A stretch of DNA of 32,012 nt from JBOGED01 sp050743625 (GTDB lineage Bacteria > Actinomycetota > Nitriliruptoria > Euzebyales > Egibacteraceae). Shown here in pieces: positions 14,698 through 23,138 of this stretch. The stretch covers positions 1-32,012 of the forward strand of contig JBOGED010000002.1 of assembly GCA_050743625.1 (NCBI GenBank), in the 5' to 3' direction. The position numbers and the translations under genes were made by a program. Positions within the stretch are counted from its first letter, which is position 1. Each line of letters begins with the position of its first letter. The notes beneath the pieces were generated by a model, which worked only from the letters and a program-made list of their open reading frames with translations, was not told the origin of the DNA and did no database searches.

Positions 14698-15573
14698 ATG
14701 CGCTACACGAGCCCCGAAGACGCTCGCTCAGACCTCTTCCTTTCCGCGGGGGTCTTCCTGTTCGGCCCCCTGATCCTGCGACTCGTCCTCGACATCATCC
14801 CGCTGCAGCGGATCCCTGGGGGCGCCGCGGTGCTGTCGGTCGCATTGCCGATCGTCTGCACCGTGCTCGTGCCCTACCTGTTGATCCGGTACAGGAAGGA
14901 GTCGCTCCGGGACTACGTAGAGGATGGCGGAACGGCTGGTTTCTCGCTGGGGTTGCTGCTGACCACACCGATCGTCGGCGCGGTCGTGCTTGCCCTGGTG
15001 ATCCGGCCCGGTCCTCTCGCAGCCCTTGGGGTCCCCGCGCTCGCGCTTTCGAGCGACGTCGCCGGGACGGTCGCGCAGGTCGTCTCGTGGGTGGGATCCG
15101 TGGCGCTTGCGTGGTATGCCACGGTCAAGGCGCGGGACGCGTTCAGGATCGTGCCCAAGACCTTTCGCGAGGGCACTCTCGAGATCGGGCGCATCCTCGC
15201 GATCATCGCGGCGGTGGCCACGTTGCTCGTCAGCCTCAGGTTGATGCTGAACGCGGGGCGCTTCGACCCGATCGTCGTGCTCTTGCCTCTAGGGGTCGCG
15301 GGTGCCGTATGGCTCGCGCTGCGCCGGCTCGCCGGACCGAGCACGACGAGCCGGTCGGTGTTGCTGACACCCACGTTGCTCCTCGCGCTGAGTGGCTTCA
15401 CGCTCGCGCTCAACGCACTGGACATCGTGCTGCACGAGGCGGCGATCTACGCCGGTATCGGGCTTCTGATCGGCATGATCCAAGAGAGCCGGAGGTCCTT
15501 CTACGCCGTCCTGGCGCTGTCCCTCGCCCTCGCGCTCTTCACCCCGATCCCCGACCCGCTGCCTCTCGGCTAG
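14698..15573 (+). CDS. polytopic membrane protein of unknown function
   Basis: A 291-residue protein with about eight hydrophobic segments, beginning with a short cytosolic N-terminus (MRYTSPEDARSDLF). Segments include GVFLFGPLILRLVLDII, AVLSVALPIVCTVLVPYLLI, TPIVGAVVLALVI, VVSWVGSVALAWYA, ILAIIAAVATLLVSL, IVVLLPLGVAGAVWLAL and the late AIYAGIGLLIGMI plus YAVLALSLALALF. I do not recognise the family; there are no catalytic or transport motifs. TAGGAT (14684-14689) ends 8 nt before the ATG, compatible with a leaderless start, and TTGGAG sits at 2 nt. It is divergent from the CinA-N-like gene and convergent with the lipid kinase, with only 5 bp between stops. Confidence 0.75.
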   Translation: MRYTSPEDARSDLFLSAGVFLFGPLILRLVLDIIPLQRIPGGAAVLSVALPIVCTVLVPYLLIRYRKESLRDYVEDGGTAGFSLGLLLTTPIVGAVVLALVIRPGPLAALGVPALALSSDVAGTVAQVVSWVGSVALAWYATVKARDAFRIVPKTFREGTLEIGRILAIIAAVATLLVSLRLMLNAGRFDPIVVLLPLGVAGAVWLALRRLAGPSTTSRSVLLTPTLLLALSGFTLALNALDIVLHEAAIYAGIGLLIGMIQESRRSFYAVLALSLALALFTPIPDPLPLG

Positions 15574-15578
15574 GCGAC

Positions 15579-16457
15579 CTACGGGGCCACGATGCGCCAG
15601 GCCTCCGGTCGGATCGTGTAGGTGCACGAGGCCAGGTCATGGACGAGCTCGCCGTCCAGCACGTGGGTCACCTCGTCGCCGGCGATCATGACCGATCGCC
15701 CCCTCTTGGAGATGACGTCTGCCTGGTCCAAGTGGGTGCCTCGGTACAGCGCGGCCCCGAACGCGATGCGGGCCGCGGGGCTTACCGCCGTGACGACGAC
15801 CACGTCGAGGAGCCCGTCGTCGGGAACGGCTCGCGGCAAGAGACAGGTGCCGCCTCCGACATATGGCGCGTTTCCTATCCCAACCATCAGCGTCGGCCCC
15901 GTGTGCGTGAGCCTCCCGTCGACGGTGATCTCGAGGTCCCAGGCCCCTTCGCGTACCCCTGCGATGATCGCGCCGAATGGGTAGGCGAGGGGGCCGAGGG
16001 AGGCCTTCATCGGCGCGGCGCGCTCCGATGCCGCGGCGCCAAGGCCGGCATGTGCCGTGTTCACTACCACGCCGCCATGGTCCGTGACGATCAGGTCGAG
16101 CCGCCGTGGGGTTCCCCTCACGCAGAGCTCGGCGGCCTCAGCCGGGTCGGTCGGGATCCCCAAGCCGCGCGCGAGGTCGTTGCCGGTCCCTAGTGGCACG
16201 AGACCGATCGTGGTCTCGGCCAGCAACGCCGGATCCTGGCGCAGCAGCCTTCCGACGGCGAGGTGCACCGAGCCGTCGCCCCCGGCGAGCACGAGCATCC
16301 GCCCGTCGAGCACGTGGAAGAGCCGGTCGAGGTCATCCGCGCTATGGGTCCGCACCACCTCCACGTCGGCGCCTCTCGCGAGCTCCGCTCGAGCCGCCTC
16401 GACGGCGTCCGCGTCAGCCGTCCCGGCTTCCGTATTCGTGACAAGGACGATGCTCAC
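15579..16457 (-). CDS. diacylglycerol/lipid kinase family protein (YegS-like)
   Basis: A 292-residue DAGK-catalytic-domain protein that would phosphorylate a lipid such as diacylglycerol or a related polyol lipid at the membrane. Motifs are the nucleotide-binding LAGGDGSVHLAVG (residues 58-70) and the metal/ATP-site LVPLGTGNDLARGLG (about 86-100), plus NAPYVGGGTCLLPRAVPDDGLLDVVVV and a C-terminal DGE motif (LDGELV). The start is a GTG at 16457 that overlaps the pruA stop by 4 nt (GTGA), so translation is coupled; the open frame continues upstream through pruA antiphase sequence with no homology. Why a lipid kinase sits behind a proline-catabolic dehydrogenase is not clear. Confidence 0.88.
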   Translation of the reverse strand: MSIVLVTNTEAGTADADAVEAARAELARGADVEVVRTHSADDLDRLFHVLDGRMLVLAGGDGSVHLAVGRLLRQDPALLAETTIGLVPLGTGNDLARGLGIPTDPAEAAELCVRGTPRRLDLIVTDHGGVVVNTAHAGLGAAASERAAPMKASLGPLAYPFGAIIAGVREGAWDLEITVDGRLTHTGPTLMVGIGNAPYVGGGTCLLPRAVPDDGLLDVVVVTAVSPAARIAFGAALYRGTHLDQADVISKRGRSVMIAGDEVTHVLDGELVHDLASCTYTIRPEAWRIVAP

Positions 16458-18082
16458 GTTGATCTCAAGGTTGCACCCATGTGCGGGTAGCGCCAGTCGG
16501 TCGGCGGCACGAACGTCTCTTTGATCACTCGTGGCGACATCCAACGGACGAGATTCAGGTACGAGCCCGCCTTGTCGTTCGTGCCGGAGGCACGGGCACC
16601 GCCGAAGGGTTGCTGCCCGACGACCGCGCCGGTGGGCTTGTCGTTCACGTAGAAGTTGCCGGCGGCGTACCTGAGCCGTTCCGACGCCTCGGCGACCGCG
16701 CCCCGGTCCTGGGCGAAGACCGCGCCGGTCAGCGCGTAGGGGCCGGTCCGGTCGACCAGATCCAAGGTCTCGCCCCATGCCTCGTCGGGGTAGACGTAGA
16801 CGGTGAGGACCGGCCCGAACAGCTCGCGCGTCATCGTATCGGAGCCGGGGTCGTCGGTGACGAGCACGGTCGGGTCGACGAACCAACCTTCGCGGTCATC
16901 CGCCCTCCCGCCCGCGAGGAGTTGCGCGCCCGCCTCCCGCGCTCGCGTGACCGCGCTGGTGAGCCGCTCGAACGCCGTGCCGTCGATGACCGCGCCCATG
17001 AAGACCTTCAGGTCAGCCACGTCACCCACTGGGATGGCTCGGGCCAGGTCGGCGAGCTCGTCACGGAGGCGGGGCCACAACGACCGCGGGACGTAGGCGC
17101 GCGACGGGGCTGAGCACTTCTGCCCTTGATACTCGAACGCGCCTCGCCCGAGCGCGACGGTCAGCGTGTCAAGATCCGCCGACCGGTGGGCGAGGACGAA
17201 GTCCTTCCCTCCCGACTCCCCGACGATCCGGGGATAGTTGTGGTAGGTCGCGATGCGCTCGCCGGCCTTGCGCCACAGCGCGCGCAGCACCGCCGTCGAG
17301 CCGGTGAAGTGCAGTCCCGCGAAGTCCGGATGGGCCATCGCGATATCGCTGATGCCCGCGCCGTCACCGTGCAGGAGGTTCACGACCCCGCCAGGCAGGC
17401 CCGCGCGCATGAGCAGCTCCATCAGGTGGTGCGCTGCCAGCGCCTGCTTCTCGGAGGGCTTCCACAGGCTCACGCATCCCATGAGCGCGGGCGCGGTCGG
17501 CAGGTTCCCCGCGATGGACGTGAAGTTGAACGGCGTGATCGCCAGCACGAAGCCCTCGAGCGGCCGGTAGTCCATCCGGTTCCACTCCCCGGGCGCGGAC
17601 TCGGGTTGGCGCGCGTACAGGCGTTGCGCGAACGCGGCGTTGAAACGCCAGAAGTCCGCCAGCTCACACGCCGCGTCGATCTCAGACTGGTACACGGACT
17701 TGGACTGGCCGAGCATCGTCGCCGCGTTGATCCGGTCACGCCAAGGGCCGGTGAGGAGGTCCGCGGCGCGGAGGAACACCGCGGCGCGTTCGTGCCACGG
17801 GAGGGCTGCCCAGTCACGGCTGGCGCCCAGTGCCGCGTCGATCGCCCTGGAGACCTCCACGTCGCCCGCCGTGTGGACATCGGCGAGCACCAGCTCACGC
17901 CGGTGTGGGGCGTGGACCGGGAAGGTCACGCCGGTCTCGATCCACTCGTCGCCGATGCGCAGTGGCGCGGTGATGCGTTCCTTGCCCATGCGGCCCAGCT
18001 CGGCCTCTAGCGACGCGCGCTCCTGGCTGCCTGGCTCGTAGGAGCGCACTGGCTCGTTGCGCGGCCGCGGCACCGTTCTCAT
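16454..18082 (-). CDS. pruA: L-glutamate gamma-semialdehyde dehydrogenase (delta-1-pyrroline-5-carboxylate dehydrogenase)
   Basis: Oxidises glutamate semialdehyde (from P5C) to glutamate with NAD+, the second step of proline catabolism. The 542-residue length is typical of the stand-alone enzyme. Landmarks are TPFNFTSIAGNL (oxyanion Asn region), LWKPSEKQALAA, HFTGSTAV, the catalytic Glu E289 in VGESGGKDFVL, and the nucleophile C323 in YQGQKCSAPSRAYVP; NDKPTGAVVGQQPFGG is the P5CDH-specific anchor loop. ATG 18082 is preferred: TACGTT on the minus strand (18090-18095) ends 7 nt upstream, suggesting a leaderless mRNA. No proline dehydrogenase gene is in the window. It is divergent from mutM and leads into the lipid kinase. 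Confidence 0.94.
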   Translation of the reverse strand: MRTVPRPRNEPVRSYEPGSQERASLEAELGRMGKERITAPLRIGDEWIETGVTFPVHAPHRRELVLADVHTAGDVEVSRAIDAALGASRDWAALPWHERAAVFLRAADLLTGPWRDRINAATMLGQSKSVYQSEIDAACELADFWRFNAAFAQRLYARQPESAPGEWNRMDYRPLEGFVLAITPFNFTSIAGNLPTAPALMGCVSLWKPSEKQALAAHHLMELLMRAGLPGGVVNLLHGDGAGISDIAMAHPDFAGLHFTGSTAVLRALWRKAGERIATYHNYPRIVGESGGKDFVLAHRSADLDTLTVALGRGAFEYQGQKCSAPSRAYVPRSLWPRLRDELADLARAIPVGDVADLKVFMGAVIDGTAFERLTSAVTRAREAGAQLLAGGRADDREGWFVDPTVLVTDDPGSDTMTRELFGPVLTVYVYPDEAWGETLDLVDRTGPYALTGAVFAQDRGAVAEASERLRYAAGNFYVNDKPTGAVVGQQPFGGARASGTNDKAGSYLNLVRWMSPRVIKETFVPPTDWRYPHMGATLRST

Positions 18083-18121
18083 CGTGGCCAACGTACCCAC
18101 CCGGCTGACAGAATCCCCGTC
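18083..18121. promoter_or_regulatory. 39-bp divergent promoter region between pruA and mutM
   Basis: Each side has a -10-like hexamer exactly 7 nt from its start codon: TACGTT on the minus strand (18090-18095) for pruA and CAGAAT on the plus strand (18109-18114) for mutM. Neither gene has a Shine-Dalgarno, so both look leaderless, with overlapping promoters in 39 bp. -35 elements are not clear. Confidence 0.5.
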
Positions 18122-18925
18122 ATGCCCGAGCTTCCCGAGGTCGAAAGCGTGCGGCGGCAACTCGCCCCACGAGTGGTCGGCCGCCGCATCGTCGCGCTCC
18201 GATGGGATCCGCAGGAGCGGTTCATCGATTTAGGCCGCGCCATCGGGAGGGTGATCGAACGGCTCGATCGGCGTGGCAAATACCTGATCGCGACGCTCGA
18301 CCATGACCTCGAGCTGGTCATGCACCTCGGCATGACCGGGTCCTTCCGCTTCCGTGGAGACCCAGGCTGGCGGCCCGATACCTACGTGCGGGCGACGTTC
18401 GAGCTGGACGATGCGGTGCTCGACTTCCGAGACGTACGGCGCTTCGGCAGGCTGTGCGTCGTCGATACGGGTGACTACGCGGGGATCGCGACGCTCGCGG
18501 CCCTCGGGCCGGAGCCTTTGAGCGACGCGTTCGACCCTGACCGGTTCTACGCGGCGCTCGCGGCCAGCCACATGGCGGTCAAGCCCTTGCTGCTCACCCA
18601 GCGACCGGTGGCGGGCGTCGGGAACATCTACGCGGACGAGGCGCTGTGGCGGGCGCGGATCAGCCCACGCGCGCGGCGGATCGGGCGGGGGAGAGCTCAC
18701 GCGCTCTGGGCGGCCATCCGCGACGTGCTCACCGAGTCGATCGAGCGTGAGGGGACGACGTTCCGCGACTACCAGATGGTCAACGGAGAGTCCGGGCGCA
18801 ACGCGGACTTCCTCGTCGCGTACGGCCAGGCCGGCAAGGCCTGTCCGCGATGCGCCTCCACCCTCGTCAAGACGTTCATAGGAGGACGCGGCACGACCTA
18901 CTGCCCGGTCTGCCAGCGCTACTGA
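18122..18925 (+). CDS. mutM: formamidopyrimidine-DNA glycosylase
   Basis: Removes 8-oxoguanine and formamidopyrimidines from DNA by base excision with beta,delta-lyase activity. The 267-residue protein begins with the diagnostic PELPEVESVRR (catalytic P2 and E3), has the conserved Lys in DRRGKYLI, the helix-two-turn-helix QRPVAGVGNIYADEALW, and a C-terminal zinc finger C-PR-C then 16 residues then C-PV-C. All expected residues are present. Nei/MutM paralogues share the fold; PELPEVE and VAGVGNIYADE fit MutM best. The start is leaderless by position of CAGAAT. A compound hairpin starts 11 bp after the stop. Confidence 0.94.
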   Translation: MPELPEVESVRRQLAPRVVGRRIVALRWDPQERFIDLGRAIGRVIERLDRRGKYLIATLDHDLELVMHLGMTGSFRFRGDPGWRPDTYVRATFELDDAVLDFRDVRRFGRLCVVDTGDYAGIATLAALGPEPLSDAFDPDRFYAALAASHMAVKPLLLTQRPVAGVGNIYADEALWRARISPRARRIGRGRAHALWAAIRDVLTESIEREGTTFRDYQMVNGESGRNADFLVAYGQAGKACPRCASTLVKTFIGGRGTTYCPVCQRY

Positions 18926-18935
18926 GATGAACATG

Positions 18936-18965
18936 CAGGATCTGCGCGCCCACGCGCAAATCCTG
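18936..18965 (+). terminator. compound hairpin after mutM
   Basis: CAGGAT (18936-18941) pairs with ATCCTG (18960-18965) and GCGCG (18944-18948) with CGCGC (18953-18957), loop CCCA, with a 2x2 internal loop. It starts 11 bp after the mutM stop. There is no U run, so termination would be of the intrinsic but non-canonical kind seen in actinobacteria. Confidence 0.6.
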
Positions 18966-19006
18966 GCCGGCTGCTGACCGATCCGTGGGATGCCCGCTGT
19001 TGCGCC

Positions 19007-19222
19007 CTAGTAATTGCGCGTCGGCGCGCATTTCCTGGTTGAAAGGCCGTGGCCAGCAGGTTGTCGAGGCAAGCGGTCTCGGGGGTGACGGGGAGCGCGC
19101 AGCGCGGTCGTCAGGTCGGCGAGTTGCGCGCGCGCCCTGACGGCTGTCGCGGCTGGCGGGACCCGCCCGTAGTCCGCGGCCGCATCCTCCAGCGCGGTTC
19201 GCAGCTCCCGGCGTGTCGTCAT
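19007..19222 (-). CDS. doubtful small hypothetical protein
   Basis: A 71-residue open frame from ATG 19222. Residues 1-42 (starting MTTRRELRTALEDAAADYG, then RVPPAATAVRARAQLADL) have the hydrophobic/charged spacing of two amphipathic helices; the remainder is Arg/Pro-rich and looks non-coding. There is no Shine-Dalgarno and the stop-proximal end overlaps a hairpin. It may be a decayed or spurious gene; recorded because it is the best open frame in this gap. Confidence 0.22.
   Translation of the reverse strand: MTTRRELRTALEDAAADYGRVPPAATAVRARAQLADLTTALRAPRHPRDRLPRQPAGHGLSTRKCAPTRNY
19015..19030. repeat. second hairpin of the mutM-downstream pair
   Basis: TGCGCG (19015-19020) pairs with CGCGCA (19025-19030), loop TCGG, then TTTCCTGG. 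From its GCGCG core onward it parallels the first hairpin: both read GCGCG-N4-CGCGCA followed by (A/T)(A/T)TCCTGG, 72 bp apart. Confidence 0.5.
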
Positions 19223-19296
19223 ATGAGTACCGAGATCTTGACAGTAGACCCGGGTAGGACGGGGGTTGGAAGGTTCCCGTTCGGTAGCGCCATATC

Positions 19297-19305
19297 TGTC
19301 ATAAT
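19297..19305 (+). promoter_or_regulatory. extended -10 promoter for the LAL regulator
   Basis: TGTCATAAT is an extended -10 element (TGn followed by CATAAT, one mismatch to TATAAT). Transcription would start near 19312 and give a short leader before the candidate start codons at 19338 or 19353. No clear -35 is needed for this promoter class. Confidence 0.45.
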
Positions 19306-19337
19306 CTGTGGTTCGCTTCCAGACCTTTCGCATCTGA

Positions 19338-21995
19338 ATGATTCGTCATAGGATGAGCCGTATGCTGCTTGGCCGGGGGGACGAGCGTGGACGCATCGAC
19401 GCATGTGTCGATGCGGGGCGGCGCGGTGCCGGGGTCGCGCTCGTCCTGGATGGTGAGCCAGGGATCGGTAAGACCTCGCTCCTCGGCTACGCACGGCGGC
19501 AAGCCGTGGGGATGCGCGTGCTGGAGATGCGCCCACCCGACCAGCGCGCTCCGGGGTCGGTGGCGTTGGGCCTGTTGTTGCGTCCTCTGGTCGGAGCGCT
19601 GACGGTGATGTCGCGTGCCGAGGCTGCGGTGCTCCGGCCGGTGATCGCTTCCCGCGGGACAGTGGCACCGGTGCCTGAGCTTGCTCGCGCGGTCTGGACG
19701 TTGCTCCACCAGGGTGCCCGCCAGCAACCGATCCTCGTGATCGGGGACGACGTGGATTGCCTGGACGCATCGTCGGCGGCTGTGCTCGCCCTGGTCGCGG
19801 CCCGGTTGGACGGTGAACGGATCGCCATGCTGCTCGCTGCGGGCGACGGCGGTTTTGCCGCGCCGGGCGTACGCACCCAGCGCGTGAGCGGCCTCGACCG
19901 AGATTCGGCGCGCGCGTTGTTCGCGCTCAGAGCGTCACGCGAGCCACATCCCGGCGTGCTCGACCAGTTGCTGGCGGGGACCGGGGGTAACCCCCTTGCC
20001 CTCCGTGACCTTGCCACGTCCTTGCGGAAATCGCAGCTCGCGGGGCAGGAGCCGTTACCGTTCCCCCTCCCAGTCTCCGAACGGATCGTGCGGGGATTCC
20101 TCAAGTGTCTGCAAGACCGCGGACTTCCCGCGGGGAACGCGCTGCTGCTGCTCGCCGCGGCGGGAACCGAGTCTCGGGCGGTGTTAGATCTCGCCACCGA
20201 GTTCGTCGCCGGCGGCTCGGGTGGCTCGGGCGAGGCATTCGACGAGGCCGTCCAGGCGGGGATCGCAGAGCGCGACGGTGACCGCGTGCGCCTGCGTCAC
20301 CCACTGCTGCGGTCCGCCGCCTATCACGGCGTGGACGTGGAGTCTCGCCGTGCCGCGCATCTCGCGCTCGCTCGCGCTCTCGCGGAGCTTGCCGGTCCCG
20401 ACGGCACGGACCGGCGAGAATGGCATAGGGCGGCTGCCGCCGCATGCCGCCCGGGCGCGTCGCTTGATGCGGTGGTCGAGGTCGCCGCGTTGTACGCCTA
20501 TCGCGAAGGCCGGTATGCCACCGCCGCTCGAGGGTTCGAACGCGCGGCGGCGTTGGCTCTGGAGCCCGATGACGATCACCGGCTTCTCGCGAGGGCGGCG
20601 GGGACTTGGTATCTCGCGGGTGACCGCGCCAGCGCGATCGAGGCGCTGAACCGCGCGGGTGGTGTGGCCCAGCTCACCGACCCACGAACTGGCGCGCTCG
20701 TGATGCTCGACACCGCCGTCTCGGATCTTCTCGCTGGTCGCCCGCTCCGCGCGAGCGAGAAGGCGGCACACGCGAGGCGGATCGCTGCCTCGCTGGGCGG
20801 CGCGGCCGCGCGGATCACGCTCCTGTGCGCCGGCTCGATCGCGGTCGCCGCCGGGCAGGCGCAGCATCACGCGATGCTCGTGGAGGATCCCCCGCCGGTC
20901 GAGGGCCATGGGATGGAGCTTGTCGCGCAAGCGCTGATCTGGCTGGAGCGTTACACGGACGCCGAGAAGGTGCTGACCGAGATCGTCCGTCGCGCCCGTG
21001 CGAACGAGGAGCGGGCGCGGCTGCCCGTCCCGCTCGCCTTGCTCGCCGACGCCGCCTTCCGGACTGGCCGGTTCCAGACCGCGCTCATGTTCGCTAGCGA
21101 GGCGGTAAAGGTGGGGGAGCTGGTCGGCCAGTCCACTGGCCAGGCGCTGGGGCACGGGACACTCGCCCGGCTCGACGCGGTTCGGGGGCTCGGCGGCCGT
21201 GCCCGATCTCAGGCCGCGGCGGCGCTGACCGCGGCGCCCGGCGCCGCCTGGCCCGCGGTCCGGCCACAGGCGATCGCCGCGCTCGGCCTGCTCGCGTTGG
21301 GGTTCGGAGAGGTCAACGAAGCCATCGGGCACCTCAAGAAGGCGGGAAGGTTGGTCGCCGATCAGGGATTGCGCGATCCCTCGATCGTGACGTGGGCGCC
21401 GGACCTCGTCGAGGCATACGCCCGGGCGGGGCGGACCTCTGAGGCGTTGCGGTTGCTCGACACGTTCGCCGCCGAGGCCGAGCGCACCGAGAGAGCCTGG
21501 GCACTCGCGGCGACGGCTCGCTGCCGCGGTCTGCTGGCTCAGCCAGGAGAGTTCGAGCATCACTTTGCCGCCGCCTTCCGGTGGCACGCGTCACCGGCAA
21601 GCCCGTTCGAGTGGGCGCGGACCTCGCTCTGCTTGGGTACCCGCTTGCGGCAAGATAGCCGTCCGATCGAGGCTCGTCCCCACCTCGTCAATGCGCTGGA
21701 GACGTTCGAGCACCTCGGTGCCGTCCCATGGGCACAGCGCGCCCGTGCCGAGCTGCGGCTGATGGGCGATCACGCGGACATTCCCCCGTGGACGCAACGC
21801 CGGCTGACGCCGAAAGAGGCGGAGGTCGCCTGGCATGCCTGCCAAGGTCAAACAAACCGGGAAATCGCGCACCAGCTTGGCGTGACCCCTCGCACCGTGG
21901 CCTTCCACCTCGGCAACATCTACCGCAAGCTCGACGTGAGATCCCGGTCAGAGCTTTCGGGCGCTGCCCCCACGGGCCGCCTCCGCGCCTCGTAA
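19338..21995 (+). CDS. large ATP-binding LuxR-family (LAL) transcriptional regulator
   Basis: An 885-residue regulator of the LAL type: an N-terminal AAA/STAND ATPase and a C-terminal LuxR helix-turn-helix. Walker A is GEPGIGKTSLL (residues 39-49); ILVIGDDVDCLD is the Walker B strand. The middle (about 350-800) is Ala/Arg/Leu-rich helical sequence consistent with TPR-like repeats. The DNA-binding domain is near 818-871, with LTPKEAEVAWHACQGQTNRE, IAHQLGVTPRTV and HLGNIYRKLDVRSRSEL. Such regulators often sense a small molecule through the helical middle and activate neighbouring or pathway-specific genes; the effector is unknown. ATGs at 19353 and 19362 are alternative starts; none has a strong ribosome site. 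A DUF3159-like gene follows 29 bp later. Confidence 0.9.
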   Translation: MIRHRMSRMLLGRGDERGRIDACVDAGRRGAGVALVLDGEPGIGKTSLLGYARRQAVGMRVLEMRPPDQRAPGSVALGLLLRPLVGALTVMSRAEAAVLRPVIASRGTVAPVPELARAVWTLLHQGARQQPILVIGDDVDCLDASSAAVLALVAARLDGERIAMLLAAGDGGFAAPGVRTQRVSGLDRDSARALFALRASREPHPGVLDQLLAGTGGNPLALRDLATSLRKSQLAGQEPLPFPLPVSERIVRGFLKCLQDRGLPAGNALLLLAAAGTESRAVLDLATEFVAGGSGGSGEAFDEAVQAGIAERDGDRVRLRHPLLRSAAYHGVDVESRRAAHLALARALAELAGPDGTDRREWHRAAAAACRPGASLDAVVEVAALYAYREGRYATAARGFERAAALALEPDDDHRLLARAAGTWYLAGDRASAIEALNRAGGVAQLTDPRTGALVMLDTAVSDLLAGRPLRASEKAAHARRIAASLGGAAARITLLCAGSIAVAAGQAQHHAMLVEDPPPVEGHGMELVAQALIWLERYTDAEKVLTEIVRRARANEERARLPVPLALLADAAFRTGRFQTALMFASEAVKVGELVGQSTGQALGHGTLARLDAVRGLGGRARSQAAAALTAAPGAAWPAVRPQAIAALGLLALGFGEVNEAIGHLKKAGRLVADQGLRDPSIVTWAPDLVEAYARAGRTSEALRLLDTFAAEAERTERAWALAATARCRGLLAQPGEFEHHFAAAFRWHASPASPFEWARTSLCLGTRLRQDSRPIEARPHLVNALETFEHLGAVPWAQRARAELRLMGDHADIPPWTQRRLTPKEAEVAWHACQGQTNREIAHQLGVTPRTVAFHLGNIYRKLDVRSRSELSGAAPTGRLRAS

Positions 21996-22010
21996 AGGTA
22001 TCCGCCTCGG

Positions 22011-22016
22011 TACCCT
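22011..22016 (+). promoter_or_regulatory. -10-like element before the DUF3159-like gene
   Basis: TACCCT ends 8 nt before ATG 22025 and there is no Shine-Dalgarno, so the gene may have its own leaderless promoter besides readthrough from the regulator 29 bp upstream. Confidence 0.35.
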
Positions 22017-22024
22017 GGTCCTCG

Positions 22025-22666
22025 ATGGCCCACGAGTACCGTGCCCGCGATCTCTTGGTCAATCCTATTGTGATCGTGGATACGCTCGCGCCCCCGATCC
22101 TGTTCGTGGCGCTGAACGCGTGGCTGGGGTTGCGGGGGGCGGCGGTGGGGGCTGTCAGCCTGTCGCTGCTTCTCGTCGCGGCACGGCTGTGGCGCAGGGA
22201 GCGGTTGCTCTATGCGGTCTCGGGGCTCGCTGGGGCCCTCCTTGGCGTGGCGGTCGCGCTTGCGTCAGGGGCCGCGGAGGCCTATTTCCTTCCCGGCATC
22301 GTCACCAGTGTGGTCATGGGCGTGGCCTGTATCGCCAGCATCCTCGTCAAACGCCCGCTGATCGCCTTCAGTGGCGCGGCGATCACCCGCTGGCCGCTCG
22401 ACTGGTACTGGCAGGACCAGGTCCGGCCCGCATACAGTGAGATCACGTGGGCGTGGGCGACGTTCTACCTGGGAAAAGCCGCGCTGCAGAGCCTGTTGGC
22501 CGCCCGGGGCGAGGTCGGCTGGCTCGCTGTCACCAAGGTGCTGACCGGCTGGCCCTCGTTCGCCGTCTTGATCGTGGTGACCTACGCCTACATCAACTGG
22601 CGGCTTGCCCGGCTCGACGCCCCGACAGTCGACGAGTGGCGGGCAGGCTACCGACCGTTACCGTAG
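22025..22666 (+). CDS. DUF3159-like integral membrane protein
   Basis: A 213-residue protein with about five or six membrane segments (for example PPILFVALNAWLGL, AVGAVSLSLLLVAARLW, SGLAGALLGVAVALASG, PGIVTSVVMGVACIASIL, and FAVLIVVTYAYINWRLA). The pattern RLWRRERLLYAVSGLAGALLG, AEAYFLPGI and KRPLIAFSG resembles actinobacterial DUF3159 proteins, whose function is unknown. ATG 22025 is chosen where homology begins; the frame is open further upstream inside the regulator gene but out of context. The 3' end lies 5 bp before the start of the thioredoxin/NHL remnant, suggesting that the remnant was once co-transcribed. Confidence 0.8.
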   Translation: MAHEYRARDLLVNPIVIVDTLAPPILFVALNAWLGLRGAAVGAVSLSLLLVAARLWRRERLLYAVSGLAGALLGVAVALASGAAEAYFLPGIVTSVVMGVACIASILVKRPLIAFSGAAITRWPLDWYWQDQVRPAYSEITWAWATFYLGKAALQSLLAARGEVGWLAVTKVLTGWPSFAVLIVVTYAYINWRLARLDAPTVDEWRAGYRPLP

Positions 22667-22807
22667 GCGCCGTGGCTATTCACGCGCCTGACCTGCCCAC
22701 CGATGCCGTCTGGTTGAACGTCGAGCGCCCGTTGACGCGGGACGACCTGCGCGGTCGGGTGGTGGTGCTCGATTTCTGGACGTACGCCTGAATCAACTGC
22801 CTCCATA

Positions 22808-22827
22808 CGCTGCCCGTGCTGGCGGCG
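22808..22827 (+). promoter_or_regulatory. candidate bacterial SECIS hairpin
   Basis: CGCTGCC (22808-22814) pairs with GGCGGCG (22821-22827, one G-U) around loop CGTGCT. The loop begins 23 nt after the TGA and has G as its second base, meeting the published bacterial SECIS rule (small apical loop 16-37 nt from TGA with G in the first two positions). High GC makes chance hairpins common, so this alone is weak. Confidence 0.3.
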
Positions 22828-23138
22828 GTCGAGCGGCAGCTGGCGGGCGAGCCCGTGGTGTTCGTCGGCGTCCACTCGCCGAAGTTCCCGACGGAGGGTG
22901 ACGCCGAGATGGTCCGGCAGGCCATCCGCCGCCATGGCGTGACCCACCCGGTGGCGGTCGACACTGGCTTCAAGGTGTGGCGGGAGTACGCGGTGCGGGC
23001 CTGGCCGACCCTCGTCCTCGTCGGTCCCGACGGCGTTGTCCTCGGCGCGGCGAGCGGCGAGCCGGACCAGGGCCCGCTCCTGTCCGTGCTTACCGAGACG
23101 CTCCAGAGGTACGAGGACCATCTGGTCCGGGGGCCCGC

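Larger units (their letters stand above)
18926..19337. other. 412-bp intergenic region between mutM and the LAL regulator
   Basis: Contains two similar hairpins behind mutM, a doubtful small minus-strand open frame (19007-19222) and the predicted promoter of the LAL regulator near 19297-19305. TTGACA occurs at 19239-19244 on the plus strand but has no -10 at 17 bp. Confidence 0.5.

Noticed and set aside
14517..16193. 558-residue plus-strand frame over the membrane protein and lipid kinase
   Set aside because: It overlaps two genes with clear features and has Arg-rich, motif-free sequence.
19239..19268. TTGACA as a promoter -35
   Set aside because: No -10-like hexamer occurs 16-18 bp downstream.
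20184..21587. 467-residue minus-strand frame inside the LAL regulator
   Set aside because: Shadow of the regulator's codon bias; no family resemblance.
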